A stretch of 64,000 bases of DNA, from contig NC_081413.1 in assembly GCF_030272615.1 (NCBI RefSeq), positions 565,190,510-565,254,509 on the forward strand, written 5' to 3'. The translations under genes were made by a program, and so were the position numbers. The notes below the pieces were generated by a model. That model made no database searches. It was not told the origin of the DNA and was given only the letters and a program-made list of their open reading frames with translations. Positions 1 to 9,955 of the stretch are shown piece by piece (position 1 is the first letter of the stretch; each line of letters opens with the position of its first letter). Source of the DNA: Cryptomeria japonica. Its lineage: Eukaryota > Streptophyta > Pinopsida > Cupressales > Cupressaceae.

Positions 1-869
1 TTAGAGTATGTGACTATGAACTATGAACTTAAGTTATTAGATGCTAATCCTTTGAAATATATTGCATCTTCACCATCTTCTTATCCCTCCAAATTTGAAT
101 CAAAAAAATATCTTATAGTAGGGTAGTGAAAGAATATTTCAAATATAAGAGCCAAAACCTAATATTAATTATATCAATAAAACTCAAAAGGCTCCAAATA
201 TCATCTCCATGAACCCACAAATGTGAAGGAACTTTACAAGGCAAAAGAAACCCTCAATGTCATATTGCAAAAACTATTAGTAGTTAACATGATAGCTTTG
301 TCACATATTCAGCCATTTGATACATCTAATTATGTTCCCAGAGACTTTGGTTCACATTTTTATTGTTAAAATTTAATTTAATGGTTGTAAAACTCAATGT
401 TAGGTATTTTTAATAAATAGGATCCAAGATATTATTGATAACAACATGATACATATAGATGGCATCAATTAAGGGGAAATAAGTTTATTGGATCTCACAA
501 TCATAATATCCTAGCTGATGTCCATCACTTTCCACAACATAATTAAGTTAATAATATAGAGATTATCAAAGAATAATAAAAAGAGTAACCATTTTTCTAT
601 ATAGATTATTTCAATTTCATTTATGATCAATTAATTGCATAATCATTATGTTCTCACACTAATAGATCCCAAATAATAGATAGTATAGACCACATTGAAT
701 TGAAGGAACCATCAAATATAAGCTCATCAATGAAATCATGGTTGATCCAAGGTTTCAATTTAACATATGTTTGCTATATTATCTATCCAATCATCACTTA
801 CAAATAAAATTGCATGCACATCTAGGAGTTGCACTATAATATTCTACGATCAAATGCAAGATACAACTG
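1..869. other. AT-rich DNA, no gene recognised
   Basis: Stops are frequent in all frames and I recognise no domain, LTR end or RNA gene. The stretch abuts a gypsy-like reverse-transcriptase scrap, so it may be older decayed element sequence, but nothing in it shows that directly. Confidence 0.5.
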
Positions 870-1275
870 GATACATTAGATTAAATTTACAAATTGGTCT
901 AAGGGAGGAACCAACATTGTTTGATGTTTTTCAATATTTAATAGGTTTAGTATGGTCCTTTGTAGACCTTAGGTATAATAATATCCTCATTTTCTCAAAT
1001 ACATGAAGTTGTAAAATTTATTCGCAAGGAAAGAGTTATTTACAATTTCAATTGATATCAACCCCTTCTAAAAATCATGAGTAATAATAATCCTAAGAAA
1101 GAAAGATTCATCAATGTGTTATGAAGAATATGAGAAGAATTAAAGTGTATATGAATTTTCTTAAATCTCTTCTTAGATTAAAAAAATTCACAATAATGAA
1201 AATACCTTTTTTAACAAGTGGCTACCAATCCAACAAAAATTGAAGACAACATTGTGACAAAGAAAGAAAGCAAAT
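870..1275 (+). pseudogene. Decayed Ty3/gypsy reverse transcriptase fragment
   Basis: Two short matches to the conserved order of a gypsy RT survive. The first is a peptide reading RYNNILIFSNT, which resembles the catalytic Y-x-D-D-I-L-I-F-S block with both aspartates changed to asparagine. About 250 bases further on comes VATNPTKIEDNI, resembling the G-V-x-x-D-P-x-K-I-E block that follows the RT palm. The spacing between them fits the family, but the intervening sequence is full of stops and frameshifts. No LTR belonging to this copy is visible. It is a relic without catalytic residues; a chance resemblance is possible because only about 25 residues support it. Confidence 0.4.
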
Positions 1276-2223
1276 AAAAGAATTATCAACTTTAAAGCCA
1301 AAATCAAAAGCATTCCATTTCAAAACATATATATCAAAGGATCAACTAAAATGAAGATATGAGGTCTTCCAGAGTACATTCTCATATGGTTAATCAAGAG
1401 GAATTATCACCTTGGTATTCAAAAGAGGACAAACTATTGGGTGTCAAATTTTTTGGTTAGTGCAATCCAAAAGCATATTTTGTATGTGCTCATATTATTA
1501 TGTATAATGTGCCCATTAGTTTCTTATGCTCCTATGTCATGATCTTAATAAGATTGTTATTGTTAGTTCCTACCTTGCATGGAACTATAGCACAGGCCTT
1601 GCATTAAACATTGATTAAATTGTTCTTAAACAACCAATCACAATTTGATATTATTTCGATATTTTTCTATTTTGCAATATTTATGTAGACAGTTATCAAT
1701 TCACTGTTGAAAATTAATTTTGGCATGCATCAATTGGATGATACAGATCATTCACAGTTATCAGAGTAAAACTACAAACTTGTGTCTCACTTTTATAAAG
1801 GAAAAGGCTAACAACAACAAAATAGTTCAACTTCAATGGCACAAAAGTGATATTTCTATTTGGTATTTGAGGATGATGTAAATTGATGAAATGTGTAAAA
1901 CTGGATGAAGTTTATGCTTGTTATTTTTTAAAAAAAAATTGGAACAATAATTGATATGTTTTTTTAATTACTAAAGTCAATTTTTTAATTATTGAAAAAT
2001 ACTGGAAATCGGGGGTTTCACCTCCCACCACAAAACTATATGTAAATAATCTTGTTTTCCTCTAATTTTGAAATATGTTTTAGATGACATCCATAGCCAG
2101 ATCAAAAAAAAAAAATCTGGCTTTGATGTATATTTTCACCGTTATAACAATTCAAAGTCAAAGTTTCCTAAAATCGACAGTTTTCGTCTCCCACCAAACT
2201 TTCCCTATCAAAACTATAGCAAT
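1276..2223. other. AT-rich DNA left of copia element C1
   Basis: No gene is recognised. An A-run and T-rich tracts lie around 1920-1995. A short open frame near the right end continues into the C1 LTR and has no support as a gene. Confidence 0.5.
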
Positions 2224-3654
2224 TGTTGGTATTTTGAGTTTTTTGGTATTTTGCATAGAGATTGCATTAATGATATGTTGTCATTGATGTCAATTGAACC
2301 GGTAATGGTTTCATGTTATTGTTGATATTGTTGTTTTTTATATTGGCTAGTAACCGGTAAGAAGAGCTTTGTGAAGATGTTGTTAAGTTTGTGAGATAAA
2401 CCATTGAACCGGTGTAAAGGGTTAAACCTTTCTATGCATTGTAGCCGGTAAACCCTATCAGTTGTTAAACCCTAACCGATCAAGTTTGATGGTTTATTAT
2501 TTGATGAGCCGTAATGATGAAGACATGTGTGATCATTGAATGAGGATATGTTCAAATTGTTTTGGCACATTTGTTCTTGTCTAGGAAAGGAACAAAGTAG
2601 ATTGCATTTAATGCACAGCGTGTGATGAGTTACAAAGTCCTATGAAGTTGTGATCATGGAGCGATTGGAATTCTCTTGAAGAATGTGAAGAGATTGTCAT
2701 GACTTCTAATAGTCAAGATTGTATCGACTTGTTTGTAATCTCGATGATGAGAATTAAGTTTTTGTTGTGTTACTGACCTAATTGATTTCTATTTAAGGTC
2801 AATGAAGTTGTTGTAAAGGTTGTTGGAAAGATTGGTAGAAAATTTGTTGAGTGTGTAGTTGCCTAACTGATGAATGGATCTGCACTTTCAGTGAAGGCGG
2901 ATTGAAGCATAGAAGGATCTGATCAAGCAAATGTAGTGCTACTCAAACAGATCAAGAAAACCTATTGTTTTCTAACAATTATAGCAAAAGTAAAATCCCT
3001 TAACCGGGTAATCTCTATCAAGATTGGTTACTCATTAAATCCTCTAACAAGGTGGTCCATTAACTTGGATTCTTAAATCTTGCAATGAGGTTACTCCTAA
3101 CAGGGTATTGTGCTTTTCATCAAGGCATATTTATAATTCCCTTAATCGGGTAATTCCTAACCGGAATTAGTTCTTAACAAGACTTGTTGTAAAGCTTTAA
3201 AAGGCTTGGCTCCTAATAGGGCGAACTTTGAAAGAGTTCAGATAACTATCCTTGTGAGTCTCATCTCACCGTGGTTTTTACCTATTTGGGTTTTCCACGT
3301 ATAAACATTTGTATCAAGTGGTGAATTATTTTATGGTTGTGAACTTATTTGTTGATTTGGTTAATTTCTGATAAGGAATGTTAAGTAGAAGCATTGAGAG
3401 ATGAATATGTTAGAGTTATGATTAAGCATTATTGATATTCACAAGATTGAAGTTGTTTACTATTAAAGTTGTCATAACAATTAAACCGGTTGATGTCAAG
3501 TATTCTTATGAATATTAATCTTGGCTGAGATATGTTTACTTTGTTTGACTGAGTTTGAGTTTGGGAACTTTGTATCAGTTTTTAAATAAGTTGATTCACC
3601 CCCTCCCCCCCTCTCGGTATTCTACCAGATACTTATTCTTTCATCATACCATCA
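2224..3654 (+). repeat. C1 5' LTR
   Basis: Starts TGTTGG and ends CA just before the primer-binding site; about 1.43 kb. It is punctuated by CCGG-containing words (AACCGGT, AACCGGG). A TCTATTTAAGG box near 2785-2795 is the best TATA-like candidate. A C-rich tract lies close to its 3' end. Confidence 0.92.
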
Positions 3655-3656
3655 AT

Positions 3657-3667
3657 TGGTATCAGAG
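3657..3667 (+). promoter_or_regulatory. C1 primer-binding site (tRNA-iMet)
   Basis: TGGTATCAGAG immediately after the LTR is complementary to the 3' end of plant initiator-methionine tRNA, the usual minus-strand primer of Ty1/copia elements. Confidence 0.9.
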
Positions 3668-3725
3668 TGACTCGGGTCCTCTTAATCTAAAAGCCTAATA
3701 GCTTGAGGAAAATATCTTGTAGATC

Positions 3726-4679
3726 ATGATGAAGAAAGAAGGTCCAAAGTTCAACAAAGATAACTATAGAATATGGAGTGACAGAATGAAGATTTACATT
3801 AAGAGTATTGGTAGTCAGTATTGGGATCATATAGAAAATAAGTATACTAAACCTACTGGACCCCTAACTGATGATCAGAAGAAAGAACAGCAAGAAAATC
3901 ACCATGCATTAGAAGCTATTATCAGTTCCATGTCTAATGTTGAATATGTAGATGTTAATGATCTTGAAACTACATATCAAGTATGGAAGAAATTAGAAGA
4001 GATTTATAGTGGTGATGAACATGTTAAGATTTCCAAAGAGGAGAGTTTAAGAGGAAAGTTTGACGACATGAGGATGTTTGAATGTGAGAATATCCAGCAG
4101 TATGATCAAAGGATTAAAGAGATAGTTAGTGAGATAAAGAGTGTAGGAGGGAAAGTGGAATATGCCACAGTAATCAGTAAGGTACTCAGAACCCTGCTAC
4201 TGGTCTATGTTATCTGAGTTGCAGCTATTCACGACCTGAAATCCATTGACAAGACAAAGGTAACTCTTGACTCTATTATCTGCAAACTTACTACTTTTGA
4301 ACTAAATGGCTATGATGGTAGTGTACAGAAATTAGAATCTGCATTTAGAGCTTATGTCTCTAACCCATCTGTGAGAAGAAGTAGAGATACCGGCTATAAC
4401 TATGAATCTAGATCCAGCAGAGATGCTGAAGATGAAGATAGTTTAGTGGAACTTGAAGCATTGTTGGCAAAATGACTGCCTAGAGGCATTGGTAAATATA
4501 GAGGTAAGCTACCTTTAAAATGTTTTGCATGCAATAAGATTGGTCATATAGAAGCAAATTTCCCTAATGGTGAAAATGAATCCAAGAGAGACAAATTTAG
4601 GAAATATAAGGGTAAAGGCAAGAGAGATTTTCTTGTAGCTATTGACAGTGGTATTACTGATGAAGAATCTGATGATGAT
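3726..4679 (+). pseudogene. C1 copia Gag (capsid/nucleocapsid), broken
   Basis: Gag would package element RNA in virus-like particles. The first 160 residues show the plant copia Gag fold (UBN2-like: an N-terminal F-N-x-x-N-Y-x-x-W signature, then the W-K-K-L-E-E-I-Y block). The start is the first ATG after the primer site, only about 60 bases downstream. A TGA ends the frame at 4215-4217, and a second TGA near 4474 precedes the nucleocapsid; the same frame continues through both. The zinc knuckle CFACNKIGHIEANF has lost its last cysteine (now Phe). Gag and pol were originally one continuous frame, since protease and integrase remain in phase. Confidence 0.9.
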
Positions 4680-5141
4680 GTGAGTAAAGATATTGTGTTT
4701 GTAGCTATTAAGGAAGAAATATCAAATCAGAAGGCACTAGTATCTAGAATGGATAACTTTGATGATTGGATCGTTGATAGTGATTGTTCACATCACATGA
4801 CCGGTGATCGGAGCAAATTTCTTTCCCTGAAAGAATTTGATAGCGGTGTTGTCAGATTTGGAAATGACTCACCTTGTATGGTTAAAGGTAAGGAAGTTAT
4901 TTCTCTTAATGGGAATAGAAGTGTTGACGATGTCTACTGGGTTGAAGGCCTAAAGCACAATCTGTTAAGTGTGGTACACCTTAATGACAGAGGATACCCA
5001 ATGGAGTTCAGAAAAAGAATGTGCAAAATCTTTGACAATAAAGGTGAATTGATTGCAACCGGGAAACAGACCAGAGGTAATCTATTTCATCTCAATCCTA
5101 AATTTATCAATTGTTTGATTGCAAAAATAGATGATAGCTAG
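4680..5141 (+). pseudogene. C1 copia aspartic protease and pre-integrase domain
   Basis: The protease would cleave the Gag-Pol polyprotein. The active-site block reads W-I-V-D-S-D-C-S-H-H-M-T, where functional copia elements have D-S-G-A-S. The glycine and alanine are altered, so activity is doubtful. Downstream are the V-x-W-V-E-G-L-K-H-N-L-L-S-V block typical of copia protease C-termini and the beginning of the pre-integrase segment (G-N-L-F-H-L). A TAG at 5139-5141 ends the frame, which then continues in phase into the L-W-H-R histidine motif of the integrase zinc domain. Confidence 0.87.
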
Positions 5142-5545
5142 CTTTGGCATAGGATATTTTGTCATATAAATTTTGATAATATTGTTAAAGTAAGCAAGTC
5201 TAAGACAGTAAGAGGTCTGCCTCAGCTAGACAAACCGGTTAATGCTCTTTGTAGAGAATTTCAACTAGGAAAGATGCCTTCTTCAACTTTTAAGAGAAAG
5301 TCCTTCTCAACAGAGAACTTACTAGATTTGGTTCATACAGATCTATGTGGAACAATAAGAACAAGAAGCATTCAAGGTGACAGATACTTCATGATCTTCA
5401 TTGTTGATTGTTCAAGGATGATGTGGGTCACATTCTTGAAGGATAAGAATGAAGCTTTTGGTAAATTCAAGGCATTCAGAGCCTTAGTTGAGAAAGAGAG
5501 TGGCAAAAAGATAAAATGTCTAAGAACATATCAAGGCAGTGAATG
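5142..5545 (+). pseudogene. C1 copia integrase, N-terminal part only
   Basis: Integrase inserts element cDNA into the host genome. The zinc domain and the first catalytic aspartate (L-V-H-T-D-L-C-G) are present. The second catalytic block, normally R-T/S-D-N-G-G-E, reads R-T-Y-Q-G-S-E-W, so that aspartate is lost. Immediately after it the sequence jumps to reverse transcriptase. The catalytic glutamate, the C-terminal half and the GKGY-type tail are deleted. This copy cannot encode an integrase. Confidence 0.88.
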
Positions 5546-6141
5546 GGATACTAGAAGAAGAGGTTTATATAGAGCAGCCTGATGGTTATGAATTGACAGA
5601 TAAGGAAGACATGGTATGCAAATTGCATAAAGCCTCGTATGGATTAAAGCAGGCACCCAGAGCATGGTATGAACTGCTTCATACTCATCTGATGAAGATA
5701 GGCTTTACTAGAACCAGTGATGACAACAACATTTATCTCAAGTCTAAAGGAGATGAAATATTCATCAATGAAGTATTTGTAGATGACATTATATTTGGAG
5801 GTAATGATGACATGCGTAATTGCTTTGCAAATGAAATGAAGAATGAATTTGAGATGTCATTAGTAGGGGAAATAAAAATTTCATAGGTTTACAGATAACA
5901 AATGAACAATGGTATTTTCATTACTCAATCCAAGTATGTGAAAGAGGTTTTGAAGACTTTCGCTATGAGTGACTATAAACCAGTTGGAACCCCAATGGTT
6001 ACAGTTTGTAAATTGTCCAAGGAAGATGCATCTAAGTCTGTAGATGAAAAGGAATACAGGTCAATGATTGGTAAATTACACTATGTTGTTCATAGTCAAC
6101 CGGATATTTCCCATGCAGTTGGTATTATTGCTATATTTTAG
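5539..6141 (+). pseudogene. C1 copia reverse transcriptase, C-terminal half
   Basis: The frame opens inside the RT palm at N-G-x-L-E-E-E-V-Y-I-E-Q-P-x-G-Y, a conserved copia block, then gives Y-G-L-K-Q-A-P-R-A-W-Y and the catalytic F-V-D-D-I-I-F-G. The fingers region and the first catalytic aspartate (D-V-K-x-A-F-L) are missing upstream because of the deletion that joins integrase to RT. Near 5880-5900 two compensating frameshifts disturb the F-x-G-L-Q-I block. A TAG near 6139 precedes the RNase H part. Confidence 0.88.
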
Positions 6142-6726
6142 AAGAATCCAAAGGAGGCACATATGATGGCAACCAAGCGAATTTTTAGATATCTAAAAGG
6201 TACTATTGACTATGGGTTATGGTATCCATATGGTGGAAATTTTGATTTGAAAGCATACATAGATGTTGATTGGGAAGGAAATATTGATGACCAGAAGAGT
6301 ACTACCGGTGGAGCATTCTTTCTAGGAGGAAGGGTAGTCTCTCAGAGTAGTAAAAAGAAGAGTTGCACTTCACAATCTACTACTGAAGCTGAGTATGTAG
6401 CAGCTTATATGAATTGCACACAAGCTATGTGGATGAGGCAAATTTTGGAAGGTTTGAAGATGGAAATCTCAGAACCAATAAATATTTTGTGTGATAATAC
6501 GAGTGCAATAAATATTTCAAAAAATCATGTTTTGCATGCAAGGACTAAGAACAATGAATTGAAGTATCACTTCTTGAGGGAAAAAGTTCAAAGTAAAGAT
6601 GTTATCTTGGAGTATGTTTCTACCAAGGAGCAGCTTGCAGATATCTTTACCAAACCTTTGCCTAAGACCACTTTCGAGTATCTTAGAAGTCAATTGGGGG
6701 TTATCCCTCTTCATGAAGTTAGTTGA
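6142..6726 (+). pseudogene. C1 copia RNase H domain
   Basis: RNase H degrades the RNA strand during reverse transcription. This is the best-preserved part of C1: an uninterrupted frame runs to the natural TGA. Visible blocks are Y-I-D-V-D-W-E-G (catalytic Asp), S-T-T-E-A-E-Y (Glu), L-C-D-N-T-S-A-I (Asp), and the C-terminal L-A-D-I-F-T-K-P-L-P motif typical of copia RNase H. It is in phase with the RT fragment. Confidence 0.9.
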
Positions 6727-7069
6727 GCATGATGCTGATTGCATCAGTCCCTGGATTACTTGTAGAATTTTACATGGATTGATGAAGAAGTGGATGTATT
6801 CCATAGTATGATTAAGGGGGAGCATCAACATCACAGTGAGAGCACAATTACATGTTTTACTTTCACTTTGGAATTGTTGTCAAAGGGGGAGAGGAATTAT
6901 GTGATTGAGAAGAATAATTATGTGTCTGATTAGGTGAACCAGTGGCAGGCTAAAGACAAACAAAGCAAGGTGAATACTTGGTAATGTAAACCAAGTTTCC
7001 TATTCACCAATCTCAGCAGCAATCAGAGGCATTGATATTTATATTGCCATCACTGCCAAAGGAGGATAT
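6727..7069 (+). promoter_or_regulatory. C1 3' untranslated region with polypurine tract
   Basis: Non-coding stretch between the pol stop and the 3' LTR. Purine-rich words AAGGGGGAG (about 6812) and AAAGGGGGAGAGG (about 6880) precede the terminal tract AAAGGAGGATAT abutting the LTR. The terminal tract is the expected plus-strand primer. Confidence 0.75.
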
Positions 7070-8446
7070 TGTTGGTATTTTGAGTTTGTTGGTATTTTGC
7101 ATAGAGTGCATTAATGATATGTTGTCATTGATGTCAATTGAACTGGTAATGGTATTCATGTTATTGCTGATATTGTTGTTTTTTGATATTGGCTAGTAAC
7201 CGGTAAGAAGAGCTTTGTGGAAGATGTTGTTAAGTTTGTGAGATAAACTGGTGTAAAGGGTTAAACCTTTCTATGCATTGTAACTGGTAAACCCTATCAG
7301 TTGTTAAACCCTAACCGATCAAGTTTGATGGTTTATTATCTGATGAGTGGTAATGATGAAGACATGTGTGATCATTGAATGAGGATATGTTCAAATTATT
7401 TTGGCGCATTTGTTCTTGTCTAGGAAAGGAGAAAAGTAGATTGCATTTAATGCACAACATGTGATGAGTTACGAAGTCCTATGAAGCAGTGATCATGCAG
7501 CGGTTGGAATTTTCTTGAAGAATGTGAAGAGATTGTCATGATTTCTAATGGTCAATATTGTACCGACTTGTCTATAATCTCAATGATGAGAATTAAGTTT
7601 TTGATGTGTTACCGACCTAATTGATTTCTATTTAAGGTTGATGAAGTTGTTGTAAAGGTTGTTGGCAAGATTGGTAGAAAACCTGTTGAGTGTATAGTTG
7701 CCTAACCGGTGAATGGATCTACACTTTGAGTGAAGGCAGATTGAAGCATAGAAGGATCTGATCAAGCAAATGTAGTGCTACTCAGACAGATCAAGAAAAC
7801 CTGTTGTTTTCTAACAATTACAATAGAAGTAAAATCCCTTAACCGGGTAAGCTCTAACAAGATTGGTTACTCATTAAATCCTCTAACAAGGTGGTCCATT
7901 AGCTTGGACTCTTAAATCCTTCAGTGAGGTTACTCCTAATAGGGTATTGTGCTTTTCATCAAGGAATATTTGTAAATCCCTTAACCGGTTAATTCCTAAC
8001 CGGAATTAATTCTTAACAGGACTTATTGTAAAGCTTTAATAGGCTTGGCTCCTAATAGGGCGAACTTTGAAAGAGTTCAGATAGCTATCCTTGTGAGTCT
8101 CATCTCACCGTGGTTTTTACCTATTTGGTTTTTCCACGTATAAACATTTGTGTCAAGTGGTGAATGCTTTTATGGTTGTGATCTTATTTGTTGATTTGGT
8201 TAATTTATGATAAGGAATGTTAAGTAGAAGAATTGAGAGATGAATATGTTGAGTTATGACTAAGCATTGTTGATATTCACAAGATTGAAGTTGTTTACTG
8301 TTAAAGTTGTCATAATGGTTAAACGGTTGATGTCAAGTATTCATATGAATATTGATCTTGACTGAGATATGTTTACTTTGTTTGACTGAGTTGGAGTTTG
8401 GGAACTTTGTATCAATTTTTTAATATACTGATTCACCCCCCCCCCC
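7070..8446 (+). repeat. C1 3' LTR, truncated
   Basis: Matches the 5' LTR over most of its length with scattered substitutions and small indels. It stops in the C-run that lies about 50 bases before the LTR end in the 5' copy. The missing tail is not found on the far side of N1. Confidence 0.9.
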
Positions 8447-9631
8447 TATTAGGCCCAATATGGAAAGCTAATGTACTGAGAGGGGAGAGGTAAATCAGTA
8501 CTTCAAAAAATTTCTTCAATAATAACTTCACTATTAAGCATAAATCGAAAACTGTTGTAACATAATATAATGCTAAAACAAATAAATAACAATCATACAT
8601 GATTCACTCCATAACACATATATTTTGGTTACGCAGAAACTCCTTGTTAGAGAGAAAAACTGCGGTGGGGATGGCACCCACAACTTCACTACTGCAATAA
8701 TAAAGGTTGCTTGGTTAGAGCTACATGTTTAGCTATTTCCGATAGCTTACCCTGTTAGGAGTATCAAGATCTTTAGATCTACCTTGCTAAAGGATTTTAC
8801 AACACTTATTCTAAATATTGCACCTGGTTAAAGGCTTTACAATTTATAGACTTTGTTAGAGTCTTTTACCCTGTTAAAGGTTTCTCTTACAACTCAAAAT
8901 ATTACAATCAAAATCCTACAAAATATCTGCAACTTCACATCTGAAATGTTATAGTAGACTCTATGTGCTCAAAATGAAATTACCTTGCTTATAGCATACC
9001 TCGGTAAATCATAAATTAACTCGGTAAACCTATCTGTTTACTCTATTCCTTGACTGTTCTCTGAAATCCTTCTTAGTGACCTCTGAATATCTTTGTCAAT
9101 TGTAATAGTCATAACACTCAATGCTTTCCCATGATTTTGCTTTTCACATATGTCTTGCTTCACACACATATTTGATCCTCAATTCATGTTGTATAAATAG
9201 ATCTCTTGTAATGGTGATCTTGTTCATGCTTCGATCTTACAAAAATGATTCATTAAATGAATAACCATACAAATTATTTCATTAGATAGATGTCCTAAAA
9301 ATCATACAAAATCTTAAGGTGCAATTTCCAATGTGTTAACAGTTTCTTGTTCCTCAATCTTTGTAACATGTTTCCCATATGTGTCTAGGTTCAATGAATC
9401 TGGTAACACGTTTCACTCGGTGTGTATCAACTCGGTATACCATCTTTGCTGCTCGGTAGTCATAGAATGTTACTCGATAGACAGGTCGATGTATATTAAA
9501 CTCTGTGACTTGTAACTTTTGTAACCGACTGCTCTGTGCTTACCGACTGATTATTTCGGTAGTAATAACTAACTAGAGTATACAGAATGACTTTGGACAT
9601 AAAACTAATGACAACTTAGTAAATAGTAACA
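8447..9631 (-). repeat. N1 left (3') LTR
   Basis: Begins TATTAGGCCCAATATGG (its partner begins TGTTAGG) and ends ACA before the polypurine tract; about 1.19 kb. It contains repeated TCGGTA/TTGGTA words and two ACCGAC cores (9524-9529 and 9542-9547). Confidence 0.9.
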
Positions 9632-9644
9632 AGCTCCCCTTTTG
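9632..9644 (-). promoter_or_regulatory. N1 polypurine tract
   Basis: Reads CAAAAGGGGAGCT on the minus strand, directly before the 3' LTR. This is the standard plus-strand primer position. Confidence 0.8.
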
Positions 9645-9955
9645 ACATTAGTTTTGAAATGTTTGACAAAACTTCTTTCAAAGTCATAACTCAAAAAAAA
9701 ATCTATATACTTGCAAAATTTGACTAAACTGACAGTATATACAATTGTTAATAAATAGTATACTCAGATATACTCCCCTTATCAATATATTGTACATAAC
9801 TCTGATTATGCATGCGATGTGATCAATATTTTGTATTCACTGCTCAGTGATCACTGCTCCCCCTGTCAAAATTATCTGTATACTCGAATATGTTGATCTG
9901 CTCGGTATACTCCTCTTGTATACACTATACTCCCCCTTTTTGACAAACATCAAAA
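9645..9955 (-). other. N1 3' untranslated stretch
   Basis: No gene. It holds several repeats of a TCCCC-containing word (for example CTCCCCTT, CTCCCCCT), that is, extra purine tracts on the element strand, upstream of the terminal tract. Confidence 0.5.

Larger units (their letters stand above)
2224..8446 (+). mobile_element. C1: Ty1/copia LTR retrotransposon, 3' end cut by N1
   Basis: A direct-repeat pair starting TGTTGGTATTTTGAG marks the LTRs. A primer-binding site complementary to initiator-methionine tRNA follows the first LTR and a purine tract (AAAGGAGGATAT) precedes the second. The internal part has the copia order gag, protease, integrase, reverse transcriptase, RNase H. The second LTR ends in a C-run at 8446, about 50 bases short of its partner, exactly where the N1 LTR begins. 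This suggests N1 landed in the C1 3' LTR. The internal region is only about 3.4 kb because the integrase C-terminus and RT N-terminus are deleted. By eye the LTRs differ at roughly one position in twenty, so the copy is not recent. Confidence 0.93.

Noticed and set aside
6517-6834. Minus-strand frame of about 100 codons opposite C1 RNase H
   Set aside because: Mirror frame of a conserved coding region, with no motif, start context or conservation of its own.
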